Positions 18,871 to 27,717 are shown, numbered from the stretch's first letter. The stretch is 64,000 nucleotides of DNA from JALQTD01 sp965656785 (GCA_965656785.1 CBFHLY010000003.1:62001-126000); one strand, 5' to 3'. The notes: generated from the sequence alone by a model not told the origin. Translations and numbers: made by a program.

Positions 18871-19299
18871 ATGAAATTTTACGCCCCCCTCTTCGTTTTG
18901 GCCTTGGGCCTGGTGGCCACGTTTGACGCCTCCGCCCAGTGCCGCTCCTTTACGAAAAAGAACTGCCTGACGGAACTCGAAGGGTACGTCCAAAACGACA
19001 ACTACAACAGCGCCGTCCTCATCCCTGGTGACGAGGCCGAGTTGACCCTCACCTTCCTTGCAGGAATGGATTACCGGTTGCTCGTGTGCAGCCACCCCGT
19101 GCTCGGTGAAGTCCAATTCGAAGTCCGCGACGCAAAAGGCAAGGTGCTGTTCAACAGCGCGAAGGCCGGCGGACGCAACCACGTCGACTTCCGAGTGGAG
19201 AAATCGCAGCAATTGATGGTGCACGTCTACGTTCCGGAATCGGATTCAGCGATCCTGCACGAAGGCTGCGTGACCATCCTGCTCGGGTCGAAAGAATGA
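18871..19299 (+). CDS. Small secreted protein of unknown function
   Basis: 142 residues with a signal peptide ('FYAPLFVLALGLVATFDASAQ', cleavage likely after AQ near residue 24). The mature part is beta-rich with two N-terminal cysteines ('CRSFTKKNCL') and resembles a small jelly-roll or pre-peptidase-like fold; that is inference. An alternative ATG at 18850 overlaps the stop of the lipoprotein gene as ATGA and would add seven residues; either way the two genes are coupled. A terminator follows 72 nt after the stop, closing a two-gene unit. No family recognised. Confidence 0.65.
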   Translation: MKFYAPLFVLALGLVATFDASAQCRSFTKKNCLTELEGYVQNDNYNSAVLIPGDEAELTLTFLAGMDYRLLVCSHPVLGEVQFEVRDAKGKVLFNSAKAGGRNHVDFRVEKSQQLMVHVYVPESDSAILHEGCVTILLGSKE

Positions 19300-19370
19300 C
19301 GAACACCCCAACATCAAAATGACCGGTGGCTTGCCAGACTCGGCTCTTTTGATGTCCTTCCATCCTAACA

Positions 19371-19404
19371 CAACGCCCGCTCTTCCAAGCGGGCGTTGCT
19401 GTTT
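19371..19404 (+). terminator. Stem-loop terminator after the secreted-protein gene
   Basis: Perfect 11-bp stem (CAACGCCCGCT pairing AGCGGGCGTTG) with a 6-nt loop, followed by CTGTTT. The T-run is short, so efficiency is uncertain. Confidence 0.6.
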
Positions 19405-19451
19405 CGGCTCATAAAAAAAACGAATGGTACGACCGAGTCCTCCATTCGTCG

Positions 19452-19459
19452 TATCTTTC
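19452..19459 (+). promoter_or_regulatory. Putative -7 box TATCTTTC
   Basis: Seven of eight positions match TAnnTTTG; it ends 5 nt before the ATG at 19465, supporting that start. Confidence 0.45.
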
Positions 19460-19464
19460 ATCTT

Positions 19465-20388
19465 ATGCTTGGACCGAGAATTATCCTTTTTATGCTGCTT
19501 GCGGTGGTCGGAATGGCAACCGATTTGTCTGCTCAAAACGTTGAGCAAACCAGCGACAAAGTGTTCGAGCAGAACAGTTGCAACCGCCTCATTCAGCAAG
19601 TTCGGGATTTGAAATTCGCCTTGGGAGAAGAATTCGTTCGCTCGGATTACATGACGCGAGAGACCAAGGAAAACCGTTCTTATGAAATCGCTGATTGCCG
19701 GGCGCTCAACGCCGCAGTCGAACTGCTTGTCGTGCGGGTGCTCGAGGGAGAATCGGGCTATTCGGCCTCCGAGTTATCGCCCGTGACTGCTGAAAGGGAG
19801 GCCCCTGCGGTGTTCCGTGCGTGTGGAGACCCGCTGCATCACCAAGGCACGAATTACGCCACCGCAGCCGCTGGAGGGAAATGTTGGTTCGCAGAGCCCC
19901 TTCGAGCCCTTGCTTTCGCCGATGGCACGAAACTCGAGGAATTGCGGGAAGATGCCGCCTGGAAATCCACCTCAACACCGGCTTGGAGTGTCTACGACAA
20001 CGTCCGAAACCACGTGAACATGGCCGGCCTCTTATACAACGGTTGGGCCGCGACGACCCGCGAACACGGGGGCATGTGCCCCACAGGTTGGCACGTCAGC
20101 CGATTGGAAGATTGGAACGCCTTGTTGAACGAATACCCGAATGCTACTTCGCTGAAAAGTGCGGATTGGGACGGATCGAATGCCGCTGGGATGAACCTGG
20201 TTCCCGGGGGATTCCGGTCATCGGATGATGGATTGTTCGACTTTTGGGGCAGTTCTGCTGCGATTTGGACCGAGCATCCTGAAGGCCAAATCTTCAGCAT
20301 CGTCGGAGGTGAATTGCCCGCAGCTCGGGTCAATCAGCCCCTCAACACCGGCGCATCGATCCTGTGCGTTGCGCCGTTGAATCGCTGA
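19465..20388 (+). CDS. Secreted protein with FISUMP-type (Fib_succ_major) domain
   Basis: 307 residues with a signal peptide (about 1-23, '..MATDLSAQ'). The mature region around 120-305 follows the Fibrobacter succinogenes major paralogous domain: 'GGKCWFAEPLRAL', 'AGLLYNGWAA', 'GGMCPTGWHVSRLEDWNALL', 'GGFRSSDDGLFDFWGSSAAIWTE' (seen as separate short blocks). These domains resemble formylglycine-enzyme/C-type-lectin-like folds and occur on exported proteins; their ligands are unknown. It is monocistronic: a terminator lies upstream and a convergent gene abuts its stop. Confidence 0.7.
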   Translation: MLGPRIILFMLLAVVGMATDLSAQNVEQTSDKVFEQNSCNRLIQQVRDLKFALGEEFVRSDYMTRETKENRSYEIADCRALNAAVELLVVRVLEGESGYSASELSPVTAEREAPAVFRACGDPLHHQGTNYATAAAGGKCWFAEPLRALAFADGTKLEELREDAAWKSTSTPAWSVYDNVRNHVNMAGLLYNGWAATTREHGGMCPTGWHVSRLEDWNALLNEYPNATSLKSADWDGSNAAGMNLVPGGFRSSDDGLFDFWGSSAAIWTEHPEGQIFSIVGGELPAARVNQPLNTGASILCVAPLNR

Positions 20389-22482
20389 TCACTCCACGAG
20401 CAAGCGGGCCGTGCTCGGCACCCCATCCAGGACCACCGAAACCAAGTAGGCCCCTGGTGCCCATCCTTGGACGTCCAGTTCGAGTTGTTGGGTTCCGACT
20501 GGCAACCGGCCTTCAAGAGGACGCGCCACTTCCCGACCGATCAAATCCCGGACCACCACCAACGCATCGTGCTCCTTCACGGTTCGGAACGTGCACGTCG
20601 TCGTGCCTGCTGTGGGATTCGGGAACAACTGCAACGGCAATTGACCCGCTTCCGTCCAGTCCGTCACGTCATTGACCCCCACGGCCTGGATGTTGATGTC
20701 ATCGAGGTACAAATTGTTGCCCAACCGGCTCTCGAATTCAAACATCAACCGGAAATTCTCCGTCAAAAACTGCTCGTACGGCAACACCAACGTATAAGTG
20801 CTCCACTCATCAGGACCGACGGGGACAAACGGAAACGGATGGGGATCCGCTGAAGGCAGGTCCGTGAAGCCGCGGTGCATGCGGCGCAAGGACCAGGTTT
20901 TGCCACAGTCCGCCGACGCATAGACCTTGAGCCGGTCGTCCGTGTCGTCCTCATCCGGATCCTGACCGCGGTAGGCGTACGCCCAGCTGTAGGTGATGTG
21001 GATTTCCGTCGCCCCACTCATGTCCATGGTGGAGGAGATCAATTGGTCGGTGGCTTGCGCCGATTGAACCGCGAAGTTGTTCATTTTCAGGCAATAATCA
21101 CCCGTGAGTGCCGTGGTGGACGTGATGGACCACGTGACCCCATCGGCGGTTTCGTCCAACACGAACCAATCCGCCGCGGGCACCGCTCCCGATTCAAACC
21201 CTTCCGTCAAGGGCAGGTCCATCGCATTGTCTTCCAATACATGGATGAAATCGGTTTGGCTGCCTTCTGCCGTTTCGTTGTTGTTGCTCGCAGTCAACTT
21301 CACGGTATAAAAGCCGGGCTGATCGAAGGTGTGCCACGGACTCTCCTCCGTGCTCACCGGGCTCCCGTCACCGAAATCCCATTCCCACGCATTCACGCCG
21401 TGGAAGCTCAAATCCGTGAACTGCACGCTGTCTCCCGCACAAATCATTCGGCGATCCGCATCGAAGGTCACGGAACACAAAACGTCCACCCCATCGGTTC
21501 CCGTTGCAGCAAGGTTGCCCGGTGTCCAGAGCTGGTTCCGTTGGGCGGTGTTGCTGTACATCGCCGCCCGCATCCGCGTCCGCTGGCCCTCCGTGAACAT
21601 CCGACCGCAGTAGCTGTAATCCATGTAATTCTGGACGTTATCCAAGGAATTGCACGAGGATCCGTTCAAGTTGCACGTGACCCAGCCCATGGTGAGCGGC
21701 GTGTCGTCCACGTTGTCATCTTGATCGCAGTTGCTGTCCAAACCGGGCTCATTCCCATTCCCCCAGGTGTGGCGCAAGTTCATCCAGTGACCTGCCTCGT
21801 GCGTCAGCGTGCGCGACCGGTACGTGTTGCTCGTACCGATGTCGCCTGTGTAGTCGTGCTTGAGCACGATGCCGTCGATGTCTGCGTTCTGGAAACCGGA
21901 AACCGAGCCCGGCAGGTACGTGTACCCCGCGGCACCGTTGGCGTAATTGACGACCCACACGTTCATGTATTGGTTGCGCGGCCACTGAATGAGGTCCTTC
22001 ACCGCATTCGAGCCGTCATAGGTCAAATCACTGACGATTCGATTGATGCCCGAATGGCAATTCCCATTCGGGTCCCGTTGTGCCAAACGAAACTCGATCT
22101 CGATGTCCGAAGCGATGCCCGCAAACTCATCGACGATGGTGTTCGCGTCCGTGTTGAGCAATCGGAAATCCCGGTTGGCCACTTCCAGCGCACTATACAC
22201 TTGCTCGTCCGAAATGTTCTCCACCCCGTTGTCGTGGATGATGTGAAACACCACGGGAATGACGACCAGTTCGTCCCGATTCACATCGCTGAACGACTGG
22301 GTTTCGGCCTCCAACCGGGCCTCATCGCGCTCCAAGTGCAACCGCGTTTCCGGCCGCTCTTGCAACAAGCGGTCCAGCGCTTCCGATGAACCACAATAGT
22401 GAATGGAATCCGTGCTTTGGGCGAAAAGGGAGCCGAAGGCACATGCAATGAACAGGGAAGCGCTGAGGAGGCGGTATAACAT
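20389..22482 (-). CDS. Secreted M43 (pappalysin-like) zinc metalloprotease with T9SS C-terminus
   Basis: 697 residues. Signal peptide 1-21; propeptide-like region to ~70; catalytic domain ~70-310 with the metzincin zinc site 'HEAGHWMNLRH' (228-238) and Met-turn 'NYMDYS' (285-290), characteristic of M43/cytophagalysin. Then a PKD-like domain (~335-420, 'WDFGDGSPV'), a jelly-roll adhesion-like domain (~425-610) and a final ~80 residues with 'LFPNPTAGTTTCTF' and 'GAYLVSVVLDG', the type A T9SS sorting domain. It is expected to be exported through the outer membrane and to act on extracellular protein. The frame continues upstream into the neighbouring gene; the ATG at 22482 gives a clean signal peptide. 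Confidence 0.9.
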   Translation of the reverse strand: MLYRLLSASLFIACAFGSLFAQSTDSIHYCGSSEALDRLLQERPETRLHLERDEARLEAETQSFSDVNRDELVVIPVVFHIIHDNGVENISDEQVYSALEVANRDFRLLNTDANTIVDEFAGIASDIEIEFRLAQRDPNGNCHSGINRIVSDLTYDGSNAVKDLIQWPRNQYMNVWVVNYANGAAGYTYLPGSVSGFQNADIDGIVLKHDYTGDIGTSNTYRSRTLTHEAGHWMNLRHTWGNGNEPGLDSNCDQDDNVDDTPLTMGWVTCNLNGSSCNSLDNVQNYMDYSYCGRMFTEGQRTRMRAAMYSNTAQRNQLWTPGNLAATGTDGVDVLCSVTFDADRRMICAGDSVQFTDLSFHGVNAWEWDFGDGSPVSTEESPWHTFDQPGFYTVKLTASNNNETAEGSQTDFIHVLEDNAMDLPLTEGFESGAVPAADWFVLDETADGVTWSITSTTALTGDYCLKMNNFAVQSAQATDQLISSTMDMSGATEIHITYSWAYAYRGQDPDEDDTDDRLKVYASADCGKTWSLRRMHRGFTDLPSADPHPFPFVPVGPDEWSTYTLVLPYEQFLTENFRLMFEFESRLGNNLYLDDINIQAVGVNDVTDWTEAGQLPLQLFPNPTAGTTTCTFRTVKEHDALVVVRDLIGREVARPLEGRLPVGTQQLELDVQGWAPGAYLVSVVLDGVPSTARLLVE

Positions 22483-22535
22483 GGGATTCAATTCTTCTTG
22501 CACTTGCAATTTACAAGCAAAGCAGGCAGTCTCGG

Positions 22536-23726
22536 TCACAAGAGGTTGCGGACGCGAAAGTTCCACTGCAAACTGAGGAAAGCCGCCGTTGTGAGCGTTT
22601 CCATCGGGGCGTCCGGTCCAAAAGGTGGACGCGCCCTCACATGCTGAACAATGAGGGAGGCAGTAAGGTTCCGTGCCGCGTCGAAGACCACGCTCGGCAT
22701 CGCGATGAGGACGTCGTCGTTGGGGGCCCAAAGCAGCGCCCCGCCCATCCGGAGCCGCTCGGTAACGGGCAAGGTCAGCTGCGTCATGTACGTGCGAGCG
22801 AATGGGAGGAGGGACCAGGGCTGTTGCGTGGTTTGGCCTCCCGTAGAAAGGCCGAGCAAGGCCGAACCGCCCGATCCAGGCGTGCGCAAAACCGCCAACT
22901 GCGCGAAGGCCCCTTCGCCCCACGTCGCATCGAGGCCGATCGTTCCGCTCCAAATCGCCGAATCGCCCCATGCCGCAGCCGCTCCGAAATGCGTGCCCTC
23001 GGCCTTGAGGCTCAATGGGCCCCATCCCGCGCTGACGGCGCCGCCCACCGCGTAGGTGTCTTCGAGGTAGGCGGACAGGATTTGGCCATCGACCCCGCGC
23101 ACATTCCAGCGGAACAACCCCGCCACCAACGGCGCCCGCTCCGGCGTGCCCGGGCGAGCGGCCACATCCACTTCGTTCATTCCGTTTTCTCCCACGCTCC
23201 ACCGCACCCGAAGCGCATCCGTACCCGGCCGCTCCGCGTAATCAAAATCGAAAAAGTTGTACGCATTGAAGACGTCATTCGGATTCCAAACCGCGTGCCG
23301 TCCCCAGTTGATGCGCTGCCTTCCGAGGTCCACGCGAAGGCGATTCTGCCGATGCGACACCAACGCCCGATCGATGAGCGTGTTCCCCACCCCCTTTTCG
23401 TCGGCCGACTCCCACCAGTTCCAACTCCCGTCCCACAGGCCCGCATCGGCGGAAAGGCCTTCAAAAAACCCCGCGGTTTGTTCCACTTGGCTCCCGAAAA
23501 ACACCCGCGTGCGCGCCTCCAGCCGCACGGTCCACGCCCGGTCCGCACTCCGCCACTTCAAGTTCGTGCGCTGGTGCAAGTACGCCTGCGTCATCGGCTC
23601 GTCCAACAGGAACGGAATGGTGGTCTGCGACGGCATGGCCTTCCAATAGCCGCTCAACTCCAATTGCTGGGCCTGCACGAACGATGCAAAGCCCAACAAC
23701 ACGATCAGAAACCCCGTGCGCATCAT
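22536..23726 (-). CDS. Predicted outer-membrane beta-barrel of the Lol-like operon
   Basis: 396 residues with a signal peptide ('..FASFVQAQ', cleavage near 20) and a mature part made of alternating strands ending in an aromatic-rich terminal strand ('FLSLQWNFRVRNLL'), typical of an outer-membrane barrel. 'LGRQRINWGRHAVWNPNDVF' (around residue 135) recalls DUF1302/alginate-export-like barrels, but I cannot name the family firmly. The start overlaps the ATPase stop by 4 nt (ATGA), so it is translated with the ABC transporter genes. Its likely role is the outer-membrane end of that system, as receptor or channel; this is inferred from context. Confidence 0.7.
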   Translation of the reverse strand: MMRTGFLIVLLGFASFVQAQQLELSGYWKAMPSQTTIPFLLDEPMTQAYLHQRTNLKWRSADRAWTVRLEARTRVFFGSQVEQTAGFFEGLSADAGLWDGSWNWWESADEKGVGNTLIDRALVSHRQNRLRVDLGRQRINWGRHAVWNPNDVFNAYNFFDFDYAERPGTDALRVRWSVGENGMNEVDVAARPGTPERAPLVAGLFRWNVRGVDGQILSAYLEDTYAVGGAVSAGWGPLSLKAEGTHFGAAAAWGDSAIWSGTIGLDATWGEGAFAQLAVLRTPGSGGSALLGLSTGGQTTQQPWSLLPFARTYMTQLTLPVTERLRMGGALLWAPNDDVLIAMPSVVFDAARNLTASLIVQHVRARPPFGPDAPMETLTTAAFLSLQWNFRVRNLL

Positions 23727-24418
23727 GCTTCGTCCGAGTCGATGCGGCCGTCCACCAACGTGACCACCCGGCGAGCGCGCGCAATCACCCGTGGATCGTG
23801 CGTCGAAAAGACGAAGGTCATGCCCTCGTCCCGGTTCAACTGCTCCATCACATCCAACAAGCTCTCCGCAGTGTGGCTGTCCAAGTTCGCCGTCGGCTCG
23901 TCGGCCAACACGAACGCCGGCTTGCTCGCCAACGCCCGCGCCACCGCCACGCGCTGTTGCTGCCCTCCCGACAGCTGCGTGGGACGCGCGTGCCCCAGCT
24001 TTTCCAAGCCCACATCCTTCAGCAATTGCTGGGTCCGCGTTCGGCGCTCCTTCGCGGAAGCCTTTTGGAGCAACATGATGAACTCGATGTTTTCCGCCGC
24101 CGACAGCACCGGGATCAGGTTGTACGCTTGAAAGACAAACCCGATGTGGTGCAAGCGGAATTGGATCAAAGCGTTCTCATCGAGGTCGTTCAATCGCGTC
24201 CCATCGATCACGACCTCACCTGCGGTCGGGCGATCCAGCCCCCCGATCAGGTTCAACAAGGTCGTCTTCCCACTCCCCGAAGGCCCCACAAGCGCCGTGA
24301 ACTCCCCTGGAAGGATGGACAAATCCACGCCGTCCACCGCCCGCACGTCCACCGGGCCTTGCTGGTAAGTGCGGGAAATCCCGCGGGTCGTGATGACCGG
24401 TTGTTGATTCGAATTCAT
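23723..24418 (-). CDS. ABC transporter ATP-binding protein, LolD/MacB type
   Basis: 231-residue ATPase with Walker A 'GPSGSGKT' (45-52), Q-loop 'GFVFQAYNL', signature 'LSGGQQQRVAVARAL' (about 143-157), Walker B 'FVLADEPTANLD' and the switch His in 'VFSTHDP'. The sequence character is that of the LolD/MacB group, which powers FtsX-type permeases by mechanotransmission rather than classical transport. It sits 10 nt after the second permease gene and overlaps the barrel gene by 4 nt. Together with two permeases it would form a complete inner-membrane complex. Confidence 0.92.
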   Translation of the reverse strand: MNSNQQPVITTRGISRTYQQGPVDVRAVDGVDLSILPGEFTALVGPSGSGKTTLLNLIGGLDRPTAGEVVIDGTRLNDLDENALIQFRLHHIGFVFQAYNLIPVLSAAENIEFIMLLQKASAKERRTRTQQLLKDVGLEKLGHARPTQLSGGQQQRVAVARALASKPAFVLADEPTANLDSHTAESLLDVMEQLNRDEGMTFVFSTHDPRVIARARRVVTLVDGRIDSDEA

Positions 24419-24428
24419 GTCCAGGAAA

Positions 24429-25646
24429 TCATTGAGAACGGATCGCGTCCATGGGTTTCAAGCGAATGGCGTGCAAGGCCGGGAACAAGGCAGCGATGAG
24501 CGAAGCCGCCACCACCATGATGAGGATTTCCACGTAGCCTCCGGTGTCCAAGGTCGGATACACGTGGGTGGACAAACCGTAGGCCTCCAAGCTCTCCGCA
24601 TACCGCGATAAGTCGATGCCGTGAACCCCTGTCCACTCGATGGTCCCCCACGCCACCAGCAGCCCCAGCGGCCCGCCGATGGAACCGATCATCACCGTCT
24701 CAAGCAGGATCATCCAGAACACCTTCACCCGCGTCAGCCCCACCGCCATGAGCACGCCCAGTTCCCGCGTCCGCTCCAGCACCGCCATGAGCATGGTGTT
24801 CACGATGCCGAACAGCAAGGCGAGCAGGATGATCGCGATGATGATGAGCACGTATTGGTCGTACGATTCGGAGATGAGCCGCAGTTCCGGGGAAATCGCG
24901 TTCCATGGGCGGACCAAATCCCCCCCGAACTGCCCCGCGTAATCCGCCGCCAACCCCTGCACCACCGAGAGATCCCGAGCGAACACCGCCACCTCATGGC
25001 GCGCCGCCCCCACCCCCATCAACCCCGCCAAATCCCGTGCCGGCATGTAAATCCGCGCCCCCGCCTTCGCGGCCGCCCGCTCCCGGTAAATCCCTGCCAC
25101 GCGCAACGCCGTCGACACCATCTCCCCTTCGCGATTGGGCAACGTCACCACGATTTTATTCTTCACCCCCACGTGCAACCGCTCCGCGAGCCGCGTCCCG
25201 ATGACGACCTGGTTCGGCCGGTCCGTCGCGAACAAATCGCCCTCGACCACCCGATCGCCCAGCTGCGTCACCGCCGACTCTGCGTCCGCATCGATGCCGA
25301 CGACCATCCCGCCCGTGGTCAGGCGCGCACTCGCAATCAGGCCCACCCCCCCGAGCCGGGCACTGAACGACTCCACCCGCTCGTCTGCAGCCAGGGCCGC
25401 CGTCAGCGCCCCCGTGGATTTCAACGTGTCCGTGGGGTCGAACTGATCGAGGAACCCCTGCCCGTGGATTTGGACATGGGAAACCTCCTGGCGCAGCATG
25501 TCCTCCAGCTGCTGCTGGGTCATGCCCGAAAAGAAGCCCACGATGAACGTGCCGCCCCAAATCCCCAGCACCATCGAACCGATGACCACCAAACTCCGCA
25601 CGGGATTCCGCCAAATGTTCCGGTAAGCAATCGAGAGCAACATCAT
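24429..25646 (-). CDS. FtsX/LolE-type ABC transporter permease
   Basis: 405 residues with the MacB/LolCE plan: one N-terminal membrane segment (about 18-40, after 'AYRNIWRNPVRS'), a large periplasmic domain (about 45-270) and three C-terminal segments ('IIIAIILLALLFGIVNTMLM', then around 320-345 and 370-395). The cytoplasmic coupling stretch 'VLERTRELGVLMAVG' is typical of FtsX permeases. It overlaps the first permease gene by 4 nt (ATGA). Two different permeases in one operon point to a LolC/LolE-like heterodimer rather than a MacB homodimer. Confidence 0.88.
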   Translation of the reverse strand: MMLLSIAYRNIWRNPVRSLVVIGSMVLGIWGGTFIVGFFSGMTQQQLEDMLRQEVSHVQIHGQGFLDQFDPTDTLKSTGALTAALAADERVESFSARLGGVGLIASARLTTGGMVVGIDADAESAVTQLGDRVVEGDLFATDRPNQVVIGTRLAERLHVGVKNKIVVTLPNREGEMVSTALRVAGIYRERAAAKAGARIYMPARDLAGLMGVGAARHEVAVFARDLSVVQGLAADYAGQFGGDLVRPWNAISPELRLISESYDQYVLIIIAIILLALLFGIVNTMLMAVLERTRELGVLMAVGLTRVKVFWMILLETVMIGSIGGPLGLLVAWGTIEWTGVHGIDLSRYAESLEAYGLSTHVYPTLDTGGYVEILIMVVAASLIAALFPALHAIRLKPMDAIRSQ

Positions 25647-26875
25647 GACCGCGAAGCTTTGAGGATGTCCAACCGCTTCAGCACGCGCAACGGGTACAAC
25701 CCCACAGTCAACGCCATGCCCAGCACAACGGCGGCCTGGTTGAAGAAAATGAACGGCTCGATCATCACCGGCAGGATGGGCTCCAATCCATATTGCTCAT
25801 GGAGCTCGCGCAAGTCGCCGCGCAACTGAACCGGATTCGCATCGAAGTACTCGAGGAACGGCCAAACCGCGAGGCTACCCAGCCCCACGCCGAGCAGCCC
25901 GAGCAATGCCACCTCGAGGTACACCATCGCAGCGAGGGTGCGGCGCCCGGTTCCGACCGAAATGAGGATGCCGAATTCCTTTTGGCGTTCACTCATCATC
26001 ATGAGCACCGTAGAGAAGAGGCCAAACCCGATGATCAGGTATAAGATGAACAGGATGATGTAGTTGCCTGCCAGCTTGCCTTCGAGGGTTTGTTCCAAAT
26101 CCGGCATCAAATCGCTCCACAGGCGCGCCGCTTGGTTCGGAAACAGGGCGGCGAGTTCCGCTTGAACGTCCTCGAGGTCGGCTGCGGGATCGGCCATGCA
26201 CACGACGCCCGTTACCCGTCCCTCCATGCGAAAGGCGTGCTGGGCATCGGCGAGCTGCACGTAGACGAGGCGCTTGCTCAGTTCGGGGTTGCCGAGTTCG
26301 AGGAGGCCCGCTACCCGGAACCGGCCATATGCGGGCACCCCGTGGTAGCCCTGGCCGATGGTGAACAGCGTGTCTCCTGGGCTCAGTCCCAGCTGGTCGC
26401 CGAGCGCCGCTCCGACCACCGCTTCCGGGAGGTCCGCACGGGGCTCACCGAAGTACTGGCCACCGGTTCGGATGCGTTCCGTGAACCGGTTCACCGAATC
26501 TTCGGCTGCCGGTTCGATGCCGATGACCTGCACCGGCGTGCTGCGGTCGCCCGATGAGGCCAACACGATGGCTTCAAGGCGCGGCATCACGGCCATGGCC
26601 CCGTCGATTTTTTGGGCCTCCAAGAGGCGGGCTGCATCCAGTTCCAAGCTGTGGTCAGGCGTCGGCTCTGCCAAATACAAGGAATCCTGCACCTGAACGT
26701 GGCCGGTGGAAAGCCGAGCCATGTCCTCGATCATCTTGCCGAAGACCCCGTACGTTACGGACTGCATGACCACGGCGAAGAAGACCGCGAAGAAGGCCGA
26801 GCCCGCGGTGATGACGGTGCGTCGTTTGTTCCGCCACAGGTTCCGCCACGCGAGCGTCCACCAGAGTGCGTTCAT
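25643..26875 (-). CDS. FtsX/LolC-type ABC transporter permease
   Basis: 410 residues with the same topology as the downstream permease: N-terminal 'AWRNLWRNKRRTVITAGS' and membrane segment (about 15-40), periplasmic domain (about 45-270), then three membrane segments ('IILFILYLIIGFGLFSTVLM', around 320-345 and 375-400). The coupling region 'MSERQKEFGILISVGTG' is visible. The ATG overlaps the stop of the LolA-like gene by 1 nt (TGATG). It is a paralogue, not a duplicate, of the next gene: the shared signatures are confined to the membrane parts. The cargo is likely lipoprotein or lipid, by analogy. Confidence 0.88.
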   Translation of the reverse strand: MNALWWTLAWRNLWRNKRRTVITAGSAFFAVFFAVVMQSVTYGVFGKMIEDMARLSTGHVQVQDSLYLAEPTPDHSLELDAARLLEAQKIDGAMAVMPRLEAIVLASSGDRSTPVQVIGIEPAAEDSVNRFTERIRTGGQYFGEPRADLPEAVVGAALGDQLGLSPGDTLFTIGQGYHGVPAYGRFRVAGLLELGNPELSKRLVYVQLADAQHAFRMEGRVTGVVCMADPAADLEDVQAELAALFPNQAARLWSDLMPDLEQTLEGKLAGNYIILFILYLIIGFGLFSTVLMMMSERQKEFGILISVGTGRRTLAAMVYLEVALLGLLGVGLGSLAVWPFLEYFDANPVQLRGDLRELHEQYGLEPILPVMIEPFIFFNQAAVVLGMALTVGLYPLRVLKRLDILKASRS

Positions 26876-27630
26876 CAGAGGTCCTGCATTTGCGAGACGG
26901 TGAAGAAGCCTTCGTCGAGGTTGGGGCTGAAATCGAGGGCGTCGTAGCGCATTTCCGTGCGGTGGCCGGGTTCATCGGCTGGAACGACCTGCACCGCGAC
27001 GGGCAGCGTTCGGCCACCCAGTTCGCCGATTTCGAGCGTCTCGAGGGTTTGGACCAAATCCCCGAACTCGTCGTAACTCTCGACCTTCAGTTGCAGGAAA
27101 TCCGTGCGATCCACCCACATTCGGACCTTGCCCCAAACCACCGGAGCATCCGGAAGCGGCGTCAATTCAATGACGGCGCACGGGCGGCCCATGACGTCCT
27201 CCTCCCCGACAATGGCGTGGATGTAATCGCGGAGCACGCTGGACTCACGCACGAGGTCGTCGTTGGAAAAGTCGGTGCCCATCCAGGACTGGGCCATCAT
27301 GCTCGGGGGCATCTTGATGACGCGCTCCAGCTGCGGTACCCAGTTCCACACCTCGCGGTCGCGCTTCAAGAAGACCGTGCCCGCGTCCCGGGCTGGGGCG
27401 GTGATGACCATCATGGCCCGATCGGCACCAAGCGCCCACGATGTCAGGGACATTTCACGCTCCCAAGTGGGGCGGACGATCGTCATGGTCATCTCCGCGC
27501 GAAGCTCCGAACCGCGCATGGCCTCTTCGGCGCGTTCGAGGTACTCGCGCGCGGTTTGGGCAGGCAACGTCAGCACCTGCGCAAGCAGCAGCAGCAAAAG
27601 GACCAAACGAGAGGCAGGATTCACATTCAT
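26875..27630 (-). CDS. LolA-like outer-membrane lipoprotein-sorting protein
   Basis: 251 residues with a signal peptide ('LVLLLLLLAQVLTLPAQ', cleavage near 25) and a LolA-like half-barrel: 'AREYLERAEEAMRGSELRAEMTM', 'VFLKRDREVWNWVPQLERVIKMPPSMM' and 'VRMWVDRTDFLQLKVE' (each shown in shortened form elsewhere). This superfamily, annotated as outer membrane lipoprotein-sorting protein, binds acyl chains in a hydrophobic cavity in the periplasm. No lipobox cysteine follows the signal, so it should be soluble. It is the first gene of the five-gene operon, with a TAATTTCG box upstream, and overlaps the next gene by 1 nt. Confidence 0.82.
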   Translation of the reverse strand: MNVNPASRLVLLLLLLAQVLTLPAQTAREYLERAEEAMRGSELRAEMTMTIVRPTWEREMSLTSWALGADRAMMVITAPARDAGTVFLKRDREVWNWVPQLERVIKMPPSMMAQSWMGTDFSNDDLVRESSVLRDYIHAIVGEEDVMGRPCAVIELTPLPDAPVVWGKVRMWVDRTDFLQLKVESYDEFGDLVQTLETLEIGELGGRTLPVAVQVVPADEPGHRTEMRYDALDFSPNLDEGFFTVSQMQDL

Positions 27631-27644
27631 GGCATTTTCTCAAG

Positions 27645-27652
27645 CGAAATTA
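27645..27652 (-). promoter_or_regulatory. -7 box TAATTTCG for the Lol-like operon
   Basis: TAATTTCG on the minus strand, 14 nt before the ATG of the LolA-like gene. It shares a 147-nt divergent region with the rhodanese-gene promoter. Confidence 0.55.
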
Positions 27653-27717
27653 CAACAGGCCACCCCCATCAAAGGTTCCTGCCATCAGGTGGAAGGGCGC
27701 GTGTAACCGGTGTCACA

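Noticed and set aside
19319..19414. A 31-codon frame between the small secreted protein and the FISUMP gene
   Set aside because: It runs through the stem-loop terminator and has no box or family-like sequence.
22483..23202. N-terminal extension of the M43 protease frame
   Set aside because: It overlaps the barrel gene in another frame and reads as Arg/Gly-rich shadow sequence; the signal peptide begins at 22482.
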